From assembly GCA_040791665.1 (NCBI GenBank), contig JBFNNX010000023.1:248001-312000 (forward strand): a DNA stretch of 64,000 nucleotides. The letters run 5' to 3'. Origin of the DNA: Thiodiazotropha sp040791665. GTDB lineage: Bacteria; Pseudomonadota; Gammaproteobacteria; Chromatiales; Chromatiaceae. The position numbers and the translations under genes are program-made. Shown here in pieces: positions 53,549 to 63,313 of this stretch (position 1 is the first letter of the stretch; every line of letters starts with the position of its first letter). The notes below the pieces were generated by a model, which saw nothing but the letters and a program-made list of their open reading frames with translations, was not told the origin of the DNA and did no database searches.

Positions 53549-54736
53549 ATGGGAACAACCCGCGACATAGTCGTATTGAGCGCAGTTCGTACAGCCGTCG
53601 GTGGATATGGCGGCACCCTTAAAGATATCGCTCCGTGCGAATTGGCGGCAACCGTCATAAAAGAATCGGTCACGCGCGCCGGAGTCGACCCTAACGCTGT
53701 TGGACACACCGTATTGGGAAACGTTATCCATACGGAACCGAGAGATATGTATCTGTCCCGTGTGGCCTCGGTAAACGCAGGCCTGCCATTCGATACCCCT
53801 GCATTCACCTTGAACCGCCTGTGCGGCAGCGGCCTGCAGGCGATTGTCTCAGCTACCCAGCAAATTGAAACCGGCCATTGCGATGTCGCAATAGGAGGCG
53901 GCGCTGAGTGCATGAGCCGCGCCGGGTACACATCAGTCAATCAGCGCTGGGGGGCGCGCATGGGGGACAGCAAGATCGTCGACATGATGGTAGGCGCACT
54001 AACGGACCCCTTCGAGAGCGTCCATATGGGGATCACGGCGGAGAATATCGCCGAGAAGTGGGGCATAACCCGCGAGGAACAGGACGAATTGGCTGTCGAA
54101 AGCCATAAACGCGCTTCCACCGCTTGGGAAGAGGGTCGCTTTAAAGAACAAATTGTGCCGATCGAGATTAAGTCCCGCAAAGGCACGACACTGTTCGAAA
54201 AAGACGAGCATTTTCGTACCGATGCCGATATGGGCGGCATGGCCAAGCTTCGTCCCATTTTCAAGAAAGACGGAACGGTAACGGCTGCAAATGCCTCAGG
54301 CATCAACGATGCCGCATCAGCCGTTGTGTTGGCTGCGGCGGAGGCGGCGGAAACCATGGGACTCAAACCGATAGCGCGGCTGATAGGCTACGCTTTCGCC
54401 GGTTGTGATCCCAAATACATGGGCATAGGTCCCGTGCCCGCGGTCAAGCGGCTTCTACAGGATACGGGCATGTCTATCGCCGATTTTGATGTATTGGAGG
54501 TCAACGAGGCCTTTGCGGCCCAGGCCTTGGCTGTGATTCGAGACCTCGATCTTCCAATGGATAAAACCAATCCCAACGGCAGCGGTATCTCCCTGGGCCA
54601 CCCCATCGGGGCGACCGGCTCAATCGTGACGACCAAGGCGATCCATGAACTACACCGTACCGGCGGACGCAATGCACTGGTCACCATGTGCATCGGCGGC
54701 GGTCAGGGTATCGCAGCAGCCTTCGAGCGTATCTGA
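53549..54736 (+). CDS. phaA: acetyl-CoA C-acetyltransferase (beta-ketothiolase)
   Basis: This 395-residue thiolase joins two acetyl-CoA into acetoacetyl-CoA. The acylated cysteine is C92 in LNRLCGSGLQAI. The active-site His is in GISLGHPIGATGS and the second cysteine in VTMCIGGGQGIA. GGAGGAGGAG precedes the ATG. The gene lies 39 bases upstream of phaB, so it most likely serves PHB synthesis. The polymerase phaC is not in the window. Confidence 0.96.
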   Translation: MGTTRDIVVLSAVRTAVGGYGGTLKDIAPCELAATVIKESVTRAGVDPNAVGHTVLGNVIHTEPRDMYLSRVASVNAGLPFDTPAFTLNRLCGSGLQAIVSATQQIETGHCDVAIGGGAECMSRAGYTSVNQRWGARMGDSKIVDMMVGALTDPFESVHMGITAENIAEKWGITREEQDELAVESHKRASTAWEEGRFKEQIVPIEIKSRKGTTLFEKDEHFRTDADMGGMAKLRPIFKKDGTVTAANASGINDAASAVVLAAAEAAETMGLKPIARLIGYAFAGCDPKYMGIGPVPAVKRLLQDTGMSIADFDVLEVNEAFAAQALAVIRDLDLPMDKTNPNGSGISLGHPIGATGSIVTTKAIHELHRTGGRNALVTMCIGGGQGIAAAFERI

Positions 54737-54775
54737 ATAAGCAATAAATCAACAATCAAGCAGAGGAGAAGATCT

Positions 54776-55498
54776 ATGGGACGTGTAGCACTAGTGACCG
54801 GCGGAACCCGCGGCATTGGCGAGGCAATCTGTGTAGCATTGAAAGATGCGGGCTACACGGTTGCGGCAAACTACGGCGGCAATGAAGAGGCGGCCAAGGC
54901 CTTCACACAACGCACTGGCATCCCCGCCTATAAGTTCGATGTCGGTGATTTTGATGAGGTAGAGGCAGGAATCTCGAAGATCGAAGAAGAGGTCGGTCCG
55001 ATTGAGGTCCTCATCAACAATGCCGGCATTACCCGAGACGGTACCATGCATAAAATGAACTTCGAAAAATGGGATAAGGTCATCCAGACCAATCTGGCCT
55101 CATGCTTCAACGCCTGCCACGCCGTCATCAATGGCATGCGTGAGCGGGGCTTCGGCCGCATTGTCAATATCGGCTCTGTCAATGGCCAAGCGGGCCAGTA
55201 TGGACAGGTCAATTATGCAGCGGCGAAATCAGGTATCCATGGCTTCACTAAAGCCCTGGCCTTGGAAGGCGCCACCAAAGGCATTACCGTCAATGCTGTG
55301 GCACCGGGCTATGTTGCAACCGACATGGTGCGTGCCGTACCGGAGGATATATTGGCGAAAATCATCAAGACGATACCGGTTGGGCGTCTCGGAGAACCGG
55401 AAGATATTGCCCGTTCCGTGTTGTTCCTGATCGCTGACGAGGCCAGCTTCATTACCGGATCGACGCTTTCTGTGAATGGGGGTCAACATATGTATTAG
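54776..55498 (+). CDS. phaB: acetoacetyl-CoA reductase
   Basis: This 240-residue short-chain dehydrogenase has the NADP-binding GGTRGIGEA, the NNAGITRDG motif, catalytic Ser near 138 (IGSVNGQAGQYGQ) and Tyr-x3-Lys in NYAAAKSG. These features, including the QYGQVNYAAAK context, fit PhaB, which makes (R)-3-hydroxybutyryl-CoA for PHB. It is the second gene of the phaAB pair. GGAG lies upstream of the ATG. Confidence 0.95.
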   Translation: MGRVALVTGGTRGIGEAICVALKDAGYTVAANYGGNEEAAKAFTQRTGIPAYKFDVGDFDEVEAGISKIEEEVGPIEVLINNAGITRDGTMHKMNFEKWDKVIQTNLASCFNACHAVINGMRERGFGRIVNIGSVNGQAGQYGQVNYAAAKSGIHGFTKALALEGATKGITVNAVAPGYVATDMVRAVPEDILAKIIKTIPVGRLGEPEDIARSVLFLIADEASFITGSTLSVNGGQHMY

Positions 55499-55565
55499 CG
55501 ACCGCACCGGCTGCACCCCGTTTCGAGCCCTGTAGACATGCGGAACCTCCTCTATCTCTTATCCA

Positions 55566-55732
55566 GGGCCTGTTAACACGAATCCAAACGGTTTTGCTGC
55601 AGTTGTAAAAGAGCCAATCAATGCACGGGGAGAGAGGCTCGGCAGTTCCAAATGAACGATAATCAATACAGAGTGGCGCTTATCAGGCACAACCCGCGGA
55701 ACCGGGACCATTGGATTAGTATTAACAGGCCC
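55566..55732. mobile_element. MITE-like inverted-repeat element, copy 2
   Basis: This 167-base element has ends GGGCCTGTTAACAC and GTATTAACAGGCCC, with TCCAA inside each. It matches copy 1 at both ends and in several interior words (CCAATCA, GGAGAGA, AAATGA). CA on both sides (55564-55565, 55733-55734) may be a 2-bp target duplication. It again lies between converging genes (phaB and the PlsC-like gene). It is about 50 bases shorter than copy 1, lacking the segment before the right end. Confidence 0.75.
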
Positions 55733-55803
55733 CACTCGGCAATACGGGGGGGCTGAAAGGCAGCGATATATTCAATCTACAATGAAGTTCACCCACACCC
55801 CTG

Positions 55804-56421
55804 TCACGAGGCCATGGCATCAAGCAGATCAGTTGCTCTCAATAGAGGCTTTCCAATTGAAACCGACTTATATTCCATCGTCACACCATCGGTTACCGAT
55901 TGTTTTACATTCAGGTCGTTTGTAATCGCTATGGGTAACACGGATATTTTCTGTTCGAGAGCCGAGGCTATTATATCTTTGTGATAATGATTGAAGCGAC
56001 CGCCCACCAGGCAGCATTCAGGAAAAAGAGCGACACATTTCTTTTTCTGCAATACGAATCTGAGAATACCGTCTATATCCTGATCCTCGAATGATCCTTG
56101 GGGATCGCGTTTGACAGGAACCGCCCCCCACAACCCCAACCAAACCGATTTGGCCCGACCGGTAAAGATTTTTTCATCCGCAAGCCATCGCACCGGCAAC
56201 AGGCCGGGAGGTACAGCTGCCGGCACAATGACCACATCAAGGTGTGACAGGTGCGGCGCTGCAGCGATGATCAGGGGTTTTCCAACCTCACTACAGTGCG
56301 ACTCGCCGTTGATACGCCACTTTCTTAAGCGAAAGAGGTACCAGCGACACAGAGGGTAGCTCAGCAGCTGCAGAATCCATGCACTGATTGAGTAGATAGA
56401 CTCGTTATGCCACTTTTCCAT
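55804..56421 (-). CDS. PlsC-like 1-acylglycerol-phosphate acyltransferase
   Basis: This 205-residue protein carries the acyltransferase H-x4-D motif as HLSHLD (about 57-62), an AVPVKRD block (about 100) and FPEC (about 136) in place of FPEG. A hydrophobic segment near 12-28 may anchor it in the inner membrane. It could acylate lysophosphatidic acid or another lipid. It is shorter than PlsC (about 240), and the Gly-to-Cys change in FPEG weakens a firm substrate call. It follows the RND pump gene by 100 bases on the same strand. Confidence 0.75.
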   Translation of the reverse strand: MEKWHNESIYSISAWILQLLSYPLCRWYLFRLRKWRINGESHCSEVGKPLIIAAAPHLSHLDVVIVPAAVPPGLLPVRWLADEKIFTGRAKSVWLGLWGAVPVKRDPQGSFEDQDIDGILRFVLQKKKCVALFPECCLVGGRFNHYHKDIIASALEQKISVLPIAITNDLNVKQSVTDGVTMEYKSVSIGKPLLRATDLLDAMAS

Positions 56422-56521
56422 GTTTTATGGTTTTTTATTGGATATTCTCGTAATTGTATTGGAGGAGTAGAGACGATTTTATACTATATCCAATCAATCA
56501 GAAGACAACCAAAAGGCTTGC

Positions 56522-59500
56522 TCATTCCGCCTCGTCGCCTGCGCCCTGTTTGTAGCCTTGCGACAACTCTCTCTCCAACTGCTGGCTGAGCTGCCTGGGC
56601 GATCCGCTGTGCTTGGCCAGGAGATGGTAGGCGACCGGTACGATATAGAGGGTAAACAGGGTCGCGGCAATAACGCCCGAGAGGATGACAGTACCTATCA
56701 CAGTGCGTGTCTCGGAACCCGCGCCTGCAGAGAGCAGCAGCGGCAGGGAACCCGCCGCCGTGGTTATGCCGGTCATCACGATCGGGCGGAAGCGTACGTG
56801 GGCCGCCTCTAACAGGGCATCTGAAAACGCCTTGCCCGCATCTCTGAGTTGATTGGCGAATTCAACGATAAGGATACCGTTTTTTGCCGCCAGTCCCACC
56901 AGCATGATCAAACCGATCTGGCTGTAGATATTCAGCGTCTGGTCTGTCAGATAGAGACCCAGCAACGCCCCCGCCATTGCCAGGGGTACCGTCAACATGA
57001 TAACCAGGGGGTGCAGCCAACTCTCGAACTGCGCGGCGAGTACCAGATAGACGACCACCACTCCAAGTATCAGCACGAACACGACGGAACTGCCTGCGGT
57101 CTTGTAGTCCCGAGACTGCCCCTTGTAGTCGATGATGGCATGGGCGGGAAGATGTTCCCGCACCAATCCTTCGAGATAGTCCAGTGCCGCACCCAAGGCG
57201 AGTCCCTGTTTCAGATTGGCTTCGATGGTGAGGGCTCGCACCCGATTGTAGCGATTCAGGCCGATCGAGTCGGCGACCTCCCGCAGTGTCACCAGATTGG
57301 ATAGTTGCACCAGCTGACCGCTGGTTGCGGAGCGGACATAGAGATGATTCAGATCCGTGGGAGTACGTTGATCACTGCGCTCGCCTTCAAGAATGACATC
57401 GTACTCCTCACCCTGCTCGATATAGGTCGTAACCCGCCGCGAACCGAACATGGTTTCAAGGGTACGGCCGATCGTCTCCACGGTAACGCCAAGTTCTGCC
57501 GCACGATCGTAGTCGATATCCACCTTCAACTGCGGCTTGGTCTCCTTATAGTCCCAGTTGAGACCGAGCAATCCCGGATTGTCTTGCTCGATCTGTTGCA
57601 ACAGCCTATCCCGCCACTCTGCCAACTCATCATAGGTACCCCCTCCGATCACGAACTGGATCGGTTTCTGTATGCGCCGGCCAAAGCCCTGGCGCATCAC
57701 CGGGAAGACCTTCACGCCGGGAAGATCGGATAGGTTTTTACGCAGCTCATTCATGATCGTCCAGGCGCTACGGCGTGAACTCCAGTCGTTCAACACATTG
57801 ATGACGATACCGCCGTTGAAGATCGCGAAATTACTGAATCGCCTGGGCGCCCGTACCAGCAGACGCGTGATTTCGCCGGTCTCCACGTACGGCATCATGC
57901 GCCGTTCGATCTCATCCATATAGTCTTTCATATATTCATAAGAGGCACCCTCCGGGCCGTTGACGATCAGATAGAAGGCACCCCTGTCCTCCTTGGGGGC
58001 ATACTCATCGGGTATCTGCTGCAACAACCAGTACGCCATCGCCACGATGCCGGCAAACAGTAACAGCATCAGCCATACATGGCGCATTGCCACATGAAGT
58101 GTCCTGATATAGATGTCCCGGATATGTCCAAACAGTCCGTCCACCCATCGGCTGAGACTTACCCTGCCGACATTACCGGTTGGCAGGATCCGGGATGCCA
58201 ACATGGGTGACAAAGTCAGGGCGACCAAACTGGAGAAGCCGACCGCCGCGGCCATGGTCAGGGCAAACTCGGAAAAGAGCCGCCCGATATCCCCCCCTAG
58301 GAAGGCGATTGGGGTGAACACGGATACCAACACTACGGTGGTCGAGATCACCGCAAAAGCCACCTGTTTGGCACCGCGAAAAGCCGCCACGAGCCGCGAC
58401 TCGCCATACTCCTCCATACGCCGATGGATATTCTCCAACATCACGATGGCATCATCCACCACCAGGCCGATCGCCAATACCAAGGCGAGCAGGGTCAATA
58501 TGTTGATTGTGAAACCGAGTATCAGCAGCACCAGAAATGTGGCGATCAGCGAGACCGGCACCGCTACCGCCGGCACCACCATTGCCCGAACGCTGCCAAG
58601 AAAAAGGAAGATCACTGCCACCACCAGGAGGATGGCGATGAACAGGGTCTTGTAAACCTCGCTGATAGCCCTTTCAATGAATACCGAGCTGTCGAAGCTC
58701 TGCTTTATCTCCATACCCTCGGGCAGGGTGGTATTGACCCGCTCCATCTCCACCTTGGCCGCCTCTGCCACGGCAAGGGTATTGGCGGTGGACTGTTTGA
58801 TGATTCCGATACCGACCATGGGCACGCCATTGCCGCGGAAGAAGGTACGCGTCTCAGCGGCGCCCTTTTCGACCCTGGCCACCTCACCCAGCCGCACCAG
58901 AAAACCCTCTTCACCCCGGGCAAGCACCAGCCTGGCGAAATCGTCCGCAGTGTGGAATGTCCGGTCTACCCGTACCGTGAAGGCCCGGTCTACCGAATCG
59001 ATGCTCCCTGCCGGCAACTCCAGATTCCCGGCACGCAGAGCCTGCTCCACATCGGCTACCGTCAAGCCGCGCGCCGCGAGGGCCTGGCGGTCGATCCAGA
59101 TACGCATCGCAAAGGTCTGGCCGCCGCCCACCCGCACCCGGGCCACGCCATCGAGCACCGAGAAGCGGTCGACCAGGTAGCGCCGCGCATAATCGGACAG
59201 CTCGGGTACCGTCATTCGGTCACTGACCAGATTGAGCCACATGATGACATCTTCATTGCTGTCGACCTTCTGGATCTCCGGTGGCTCAGCCTCCAGCGGC
59301 AGGTTATCCAGAATGGCCGATACCCGGTCGCGCACATCATTGGCGGCACCGTCTATATCCCGCTGTACGTCAAACTCGATGGTAACCGCGGAGCGTCCAT
59401 CCTCACTCACCGATGAGATAAAACGTATCCCTTCGACACCGGCGATACGATCCTCGATCAATTGGGTGATACGCGTCTCCACCACATTGGCCGCCGCACC

Positions 59501-59656
59501 GGGATAGATCGTCTCCACAGAAACGATCGGAGAATCGATATTGGGGTATTCGCGCAACGGCAGCTGATCGAATGCAACCAAACCGAAGGCAATCAGTAAC
59601 ATCGAGAGGACAGAAGCGAAGACAGGTCTTTTGACTGAAATGTCAGAAAGGATCAT
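56522..59656 (-). CDS. RND efflux pump inner-membrane transporter
   Basis: This 1044-residue protein is a full-length AcrB/MexB-type RND pump. It opens ISVKRPVFASVLSMLLIAFGLVAFDQLPLREYPNIDSPIVSVETIYPGA. The proton-relay Asp pair lies in LVVDDAIVMLENIHRRMEE (about 404-405). Two blocks of membrane helices surround two large periplasmic domains. It exports drugs, metabolites or lipids by proton exchange. Its gene overlaps that of its adaptor by four bases. No outer-membrane factor is encoded nearby. Confidence 0.96.
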   Translation of the reverse strand: MILSDISVKRPVFASVLSMLLIAFGLVAFDQLPLREYPNIDSPIVSVETIYPGAAANVVETRITQLIEDRIAGVEGIRFISSVSEDGRSAVTIEFDVQRDIDGAANDVRDRVSAILDNLPLEAEPPEIQKVDSNEDVIMWLNLVSDRMTVPELSDYARRYLVDRFSVLDGVARVRVGGGQTFAMRIWIDRQALAARGLTVADVEQALRAGNLELPAGSIDSVDRAFTVRVDRTFHTADDFARLVLARGEEGFLVRLGEVARVEKGAAETRTFFRGNGVPMVGIGIIKQSTANTLAVAEAAKVEMERVNTTLPEGMEIKQSFDSSVFIERAISEVYKTLFIAILLVVAVIFLFLGSVRAMVVPAVAVPVSLIATFLVLLILGFTINILTLLALVLAIGLVVDDAIVMLENIHRRMEEYGESRLVAAFRGAKQVAFAVISTTVVLVSVFTPIAFLGGDIGRLFSEFALTMAAAVGFSSLVALTLSPMLASRILPTGNVGRVSLSRWVDGLFGHIRDIYIRTLHVAMRHVWLMLLLFAGIVAMAYWLLQQIPDEYAPKEDRGAFYLIVNGPEGASYEYMKDYMDEIERRMMPYVETGEITRLLVRAPRRFSNFAIFNGGIVINVLNDWSSRRSAWTIMNELRKNLSDLPGVKVFPVMRQGFGRRIQKPIQFVIGGGTYDELAEWRDRLLQQIEQDNPGLLGLNWDYKETKPQLKVDIDYDRAAELGVTVETIGRTLETMFGSRRVTTYIEQGEEYDVILEGERSDQRTPTDLNHLYVRSATSGQLVQLSNLVTLREVADSIGLNRYNRVRALTIEANLKQGLALGAALDYLEGLVREHLPAHAIIDYKGQSRDYKTAGSSVVFVLILGVVVVYLVLAAQFESWLHPLVIMLTVPLAMAGALLGLYLTDQTLNIYSQIGLIMLVGLAAKNGILIVEFANQLRDAGKAFSDALLEAAHVRFRPIVMTGITTAAGSLPLLLSAGAGSETRTVIGTVILSGVIAATLFTLYIVPVAYHLLAKHSGSPRQLSQQLERELSQGYKQGAGDEAE

Positions 59657-60771
59657 GGCTTGCCCTTGGTGGCCTTGACCAATGGCTTGAGTAAGGCATC
59701 GATGGCGACCTCGCCTTTCTGCACACCCTTGATACGCACTTTCCCATCGGCCTTGGCTTTATCCGTGCCATGGGTGATGACACGCTCACCTATCATCAAC
59801 CCGCTGACCACCTCCACCTCGCCGGGACGGCGCGACCCGATGGAGACTTTCCGTTTCTCCACCCGATTATCTTCACCCGCCACAACGAATACGAACTGAT
59901 CCTCGCCCTTTGGCATGAGCGCAGACTCGGGTATCAGCAAGGTACGACGGGGATTGTGCAACAGTTCCACGGTCATCAGCATGCCCGGTTTCAACAATCG
60001 CTCCGGATTGGCAATCAAGGCACGTACCAGAACCGAACGATTGACCGGGTCGACCCGGCTATCCACGACCTTCACTTCACCCTCGAAGATTCGATCACGG
60101 TAGGCACGACTGCGGGCACGAATCATCAAGCCGGGTTGCAGGTCCGCGAGATAGACGGAGGGCACTGCGAATTCCAGCTTCATGGTGGCATCATCGTCCA
60201 GGGTGGTGATGGTATCGCCTGTTTCCACCAATGCGCCGACACTGATGTTGCGCAGTCCGATGACGCCGGAGAAGGGAGCCGTGATCAGCCGGTCCGCAAG
60301 GCGGGATTCGATGGCCGCCAAGCGGGCACGTGAGGTATCCACTTCGCGTCGCCTCTGATCGAGCAGTGACTGCGCCTCGATACCCTGAGACTCGAGTCGA
60401 CTGACCCGGCTGTATTGACGCTTGGCCTCATTGAGAGTGGCCCGGGCCTCCTGCAGCAGGGCATGCTCCTCGCGATTGGTCATCTCCACCAACACCTGCC
60501 CCGCTTTTACCCGTTGACCGTCATCGAAATGAATGGCGGTGACCGTTTCAGTGACATTCACCGTCAATTCGACCGACTCATTCGCTCTGAGTGTACCCAA
60601 TGCCTCGATCCGCTCGATGAACTCATCCTCGACGACTTCCGCAACGATAACCAAGGGTGCTGGCTTTTCCGCGCTCCAGCCGAACCCGGAGATAAACATA
60701 AGCAGCAACAGGCATGGCCAAATCGACAAACCATTGGCGGTTTTTTTTCCAGTCACGGGAGTCACACGCAT
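59653..60771 (-). CDS. RND periplasmic adaptor (membrane fusion protein)
   Basis: This 372-residue protein has a hydrophobic signal or anchor (about 15-31). A lipoyl half-domain (RANESVELTVNVTETVTAIHFDDGQRVKAGQVLVEMTN), a short coiled coil (about 85-140), the second lipoyl half (ITAPFSGVIGLRNISVGALV) and barrel domains follow. It bridges the RND pump to the outer-membrane channel. I chose the start at 60771 because the signal segment begins just after it; an in-frame extension of 67 residues looks unrelated. The stop overlaps the pump's start (ATGA). Confidence 0.92.
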   Translation of the reverse strand: MRVTPVTGKKTANGLSIWPCLLLLMFISGFGWSAEKPAPLVIVAEVVEDEFIERIEALGTLRANESVELTVNVTETVTAIHFDDGQRVKAGQVLVEMTNREEHALLQEARATLNEAKRQYSRVSRLESQGIEAQSLLDQRRREVDTSRARLAAIESRLADRLITAPFSGVIGLRNISVGALVETGDTITTLDDDATMKLEFAVPSVYLADLQPGLMIRARSRAYRDRIFEGEVKVVDSRVDPVNRSVLVRALIANPERLLKPGMLMTVELLHNPRRTLLIPESALMPKGEDQFVFVVAGEDNRVEKRKVSIGSRRPGEVEVVSGLMIGERVITHGTDKAKADGKVRIKGVQKGEVAIDALLKPLVKATKGKP

Positions 60772-61632
60772 CACATCCGCATTATTTGGCGTTACCAAAT
60801 AGTTGACGGCAGAATTCCAACCGGTTTTTTCAGTCAGTACCCCTTTCAGTTTCGACAGAGCGGCAGCTATTGGACATCTATTCACTATATCCCTCAGTGG
60901 GAGAGGTTTTGTTGACAATGCGTTTGGTAACATTTTGAAAGCACGCTTGCGGGTCGAGTTCCGTGACGGCACACATCAATCTGGATGCTCCAAACGTTTT
61001 TAGAAGCTTGATAAAAACATAATGATAGCTGCTCATGGAGTAGCTTAAACATATGATTTGGCCATATCACGGCATTCAGAATCGGCATCAGCCGTAAACC
61101 GCCAAGATAGAAATCCGGCCCGCTTACTTCCTTCGACTCTCTCTTCTCTACACAGAAGAATCGCGGATACTCGCAACAGCTGTCTCGGTATCGAAATCTC
61201 ACCTCCAAGTTCAGGCATGGTGTTTATCCGCATACTCTTTTTGTTCTGTGCATGGTCATTTCTATTAAGGTGCCGGGCGAACAGTATCCGGATCATGACA
61301 CGCATCTCGCCCGGTAGACAAGAACAGGGTGGAGACTCGCGGGATTCGAGCGCATATACTCGGGATTTGTATAACGGCAACAGCCTTTCCGCACCGATAT
61401 CCACCGCCTGACGGTTTGTGCACAGAGACCCGGACCGAGTCTGCCCGGGAACCGAGCGACCCCGAACGGGCAGACACCCCTATCGCGCAATGTGATTAAT
61501 ATTCAGTCAATTGCGCCAGATCATTCAGATATGCCGATCTCAATGTATGCTAATGCGCACTGTTTGACTGTGGGCTTTAAACGGCACACCTGATTCAATC
61601 CCTCTAAAGGCATAGAATTTCGAGCAATAACA
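60772..61632. other. long intergenic region, no convincing gene
   Basis: This 861-base gap lies between the adaptor (-) and the HAD phosphatase (+). A 9-bp inverted repeat (GTCTGCCCG at 61439-61447, CGGGCAGAC at 61467-61475) is the only clear structure. Frames of 60-120 codons exist on both strands but have no recognisable motifs or ribosome sites. Confidence 0.45.
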
Positions 61633-62400
61633 ATGGGATGGCTTGTATTCACAGACCTTGACGGCACGCTATTGGATCACCATAGTCGCGATCATCGTGA
61701 CGCACTTCCCGCACTGAAGAGACTCAAAGAAAGACATATTCCGGTCATTCCCGTTTCGAGCAAAACCTATGCTGAACTTGCTCTCTTGATGCAAAGACTC
61801 GACTTTGAAGGGCCCATGATCGGTGAGAACGGCGCTGTCATCGTCTATCCCGGTGAGCCACCTCAGATCGCCCCTCCAGGCTATCTGCAGATCCGTGATT
61901 TTCTCGTCGATAGTCGTACAAATCCCAACTACGATACCTTAGGATTCGGCGACATGACCGTGGATGAGGTCATGGCATGTACCGGACTTGAGCAGGAGAT
62001 GGCACAGCTCGCCATGCGCAGACTCGGCTCGGAGGTGTTTTTCTGGCAAGGTAGCGAAGCTAGACTGAGCCAGTTCAGACAGGATGTCAAGCGTGCTGGC
62101 CTGCGACTATTGCAAGGCGACCGATTTCACTACCTGCTGGGTGATACAGACAGAGGCAAGGCAGTCGGGTATGTGACCAGACATCTGAAACGGAACGGCT
62201 ATGCGCTCACCAAAACCGTAGGCCTGGGTGACAGTGACGGCGATCGGGAGATGCTGCTCGCGGTCGATATTCCAATCATAGTACGCAGACACGACGGCAC
62301 TCATATCGTTCTTGAACAGCGACCTGACGTCACAATCACTGATCTACCCGGTCCGTCGGGTTGGAATCAGGCGATTCAAAACCTGTTACAACAAATTTGA
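61633..62400 (+). CDS. HAD phosphatase, mannosyl/glucosyl-3-phosphoglycerate type
   Basis: This 255-residue HAD-IIB enzyme has the nucleophile motif FTDLDGTLLDHHS (Asp8), motif II PVSSKT, and motif IV GLGDSDGDREML. GPMIGENGAVIVYP and HYLLGDTDRGKAVGYV fit the mannosyl-3-phosphoglycerate phosphatase group (also YedP). It would remove phosphate to form mannosyl- or glucosylglycerate, a compatible solute. The matching synthase normally encoded beside it is missing; only a short fragment resembling one start follows. Confidence 0.88.
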   Translation: MGWLVFTDLDGTLLDHHSRDHRDALPALKRLKERHIPVIPVSSKTYAELALLMQRLDFEGPMIGENGAVIVYPGEPPQIAPPGYLQIRDFLVDSRTNPNYDTLGFGDMTVDEVMACTGLEQEMAQLAMRRLGSEVFFWQGSEARLSQFRQDVKRAGLRLLQGDRFHYLLGDTDRGKAVGYVTRHLKRNGYALTKTVGLGDSDGDREMLLAVDIPIIVRRHDGTHIVLEQRPDVTITDLPGPSGWNQAIQNLLQQI

Positions 62401-62798
62401 GACCTGAGCATGGCAGATTTCTTTCAAAGCGGCGGTATTGCAACACTCACCGACCGCCCCATGAAAGTATCGAAGCAGGCATTCGCCGACACTGGAAATG
62501 ACCAAGCATCTGTTCATCGAATCAGTCTATGACACCCTCCGTCTAAACTCCCGCCGATGCCTGATGCCGTATCAGCACAATTTCTGTGCATAATCGATTT
62601 TGCGGATTAATAAGCCCGCTGACCCAAAAATTCTTTTATGAACCGTTGGTTATAGAAACCGACTATATTCAATATCTCTTAAGTATAAAAGAGTTGATTT
62701 ATATCAACACAACACTAGATAAGCACCGATTTATCCTGCTATTTTTAAGAGACAACAACAACAAAAATCACGGCATACTGCACACCAAGGAGACCAAC
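62401..62798. other. intergenic region with a possible gene remnant
   Basis: The first part holds the possible glycosyltransferase remnant listed next. The second part (62640-62795) is strongly AT-rich, unlike its neighbours, and leads into the DsrC-family gene. I see no perfect operator or hairpin. Confidence 0.45.
62410..62532 (+). pseudogene. possible stub of a glycosyltransferase gene
   Basis: A 40-codon frame starts MADFFQSGGIATLTDR, which resembles, from memory of the family, the start of glucosyl-3-phosphoglycerate synthase-type glycosyltransferases (MxDFFQNG-xxTLH). After about 17 residues the similarity stops, and the frame ends by codon 41. It starts 10 bases after the HAD phosphatase, exactly where the partner gene would lie. 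It may be a truncated or deleted gene. The resemblance is short, so chance cannot be ruled out. Confidence 0.35.
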
Positions 62799-63188
62799 AT
62801 GAGGCTTGAACACCCCGATATTGCCAACCCGCCTGAAGCGGTAAAGGCCAACAGGACCATAGAAGTAGAGGGTCGGATGATCACCATTGATGATGAAGGG
62901 TATCTACTCGACTTCGACGACTGGAGTCCGGCGGTGACAGAAGCCCTGGCAGAAGCCGATGGTGTAAAACTGACCGATGAACATTGGTTGTTAATCGATT
63001 TTCTGCATCGCTTTTACAAAGAGTATGAGATCGCACCGGAGATACCGATCCTGGCGCGCAATCTCTGCAAGGACCAAAACGATTGCCGCTGGACCAAACG
63101 TTATATTGAGACGCTTTTTCCCGGCGGTGCAAAGATGGCATGCCGTTTTGCAGGTCTGACGAGACCTGTCGGGCGCAGCTGCCTGTAA
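62799..63188 (+). CDS. DsrC/TusE-family sulfur carrier protein
   Basis: This 129-residue protein belongs to the DsrC/TusE/DsvC family. The core reads DDEGYLLDFDDWSPAVTEALAEADGVKLTDEHWLLIDFLHRFYKEY. The C-terminal arm has both cysteines, C115 in MACRFAGL and the penultimate C128. DsrC carries sulfur as a trisulfide between the reverse sulfite reductase and other proteins; TusE works in tRNA thiolation. In standard DsrC ten residues separate the cysteines, but here twelve do (VGRSCL end), which sets it apart. The start at 62799 has AAGGAGA seven bases upstream. No dsrAB lies nearby. Confidence 0.92.
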   Translation: MRLEHPDIANPPEAVKANRTIEVEGRMITIDDEGYLLDFDDWSPAVTEALAEADGVKLTDEHWLLIDFLHRFYKEYEIAPEIPILARNLCKDQNDCRWTKRYIETLFPGGAKMACRFAGLTRPVGRSCL

Positions 63189-63313
63189 TTGACAGACCTT
63201 CCCGGTTCTGCCGTTACCCGACAACACGAGCAGTACAAACAGGGGCGCCTCGCTCAGGAGCCCCTATCCTCTTTCTTCTGCAATCCATTCAAGGTATAAA
63301 AATGCCTTGAACC

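Noticed and set aside
61439..61475. 9-bp inverted repeat as a terminator
   Set aside because: The loop is 19 bases and no T-run follows on either strand, and no gene ends close by.
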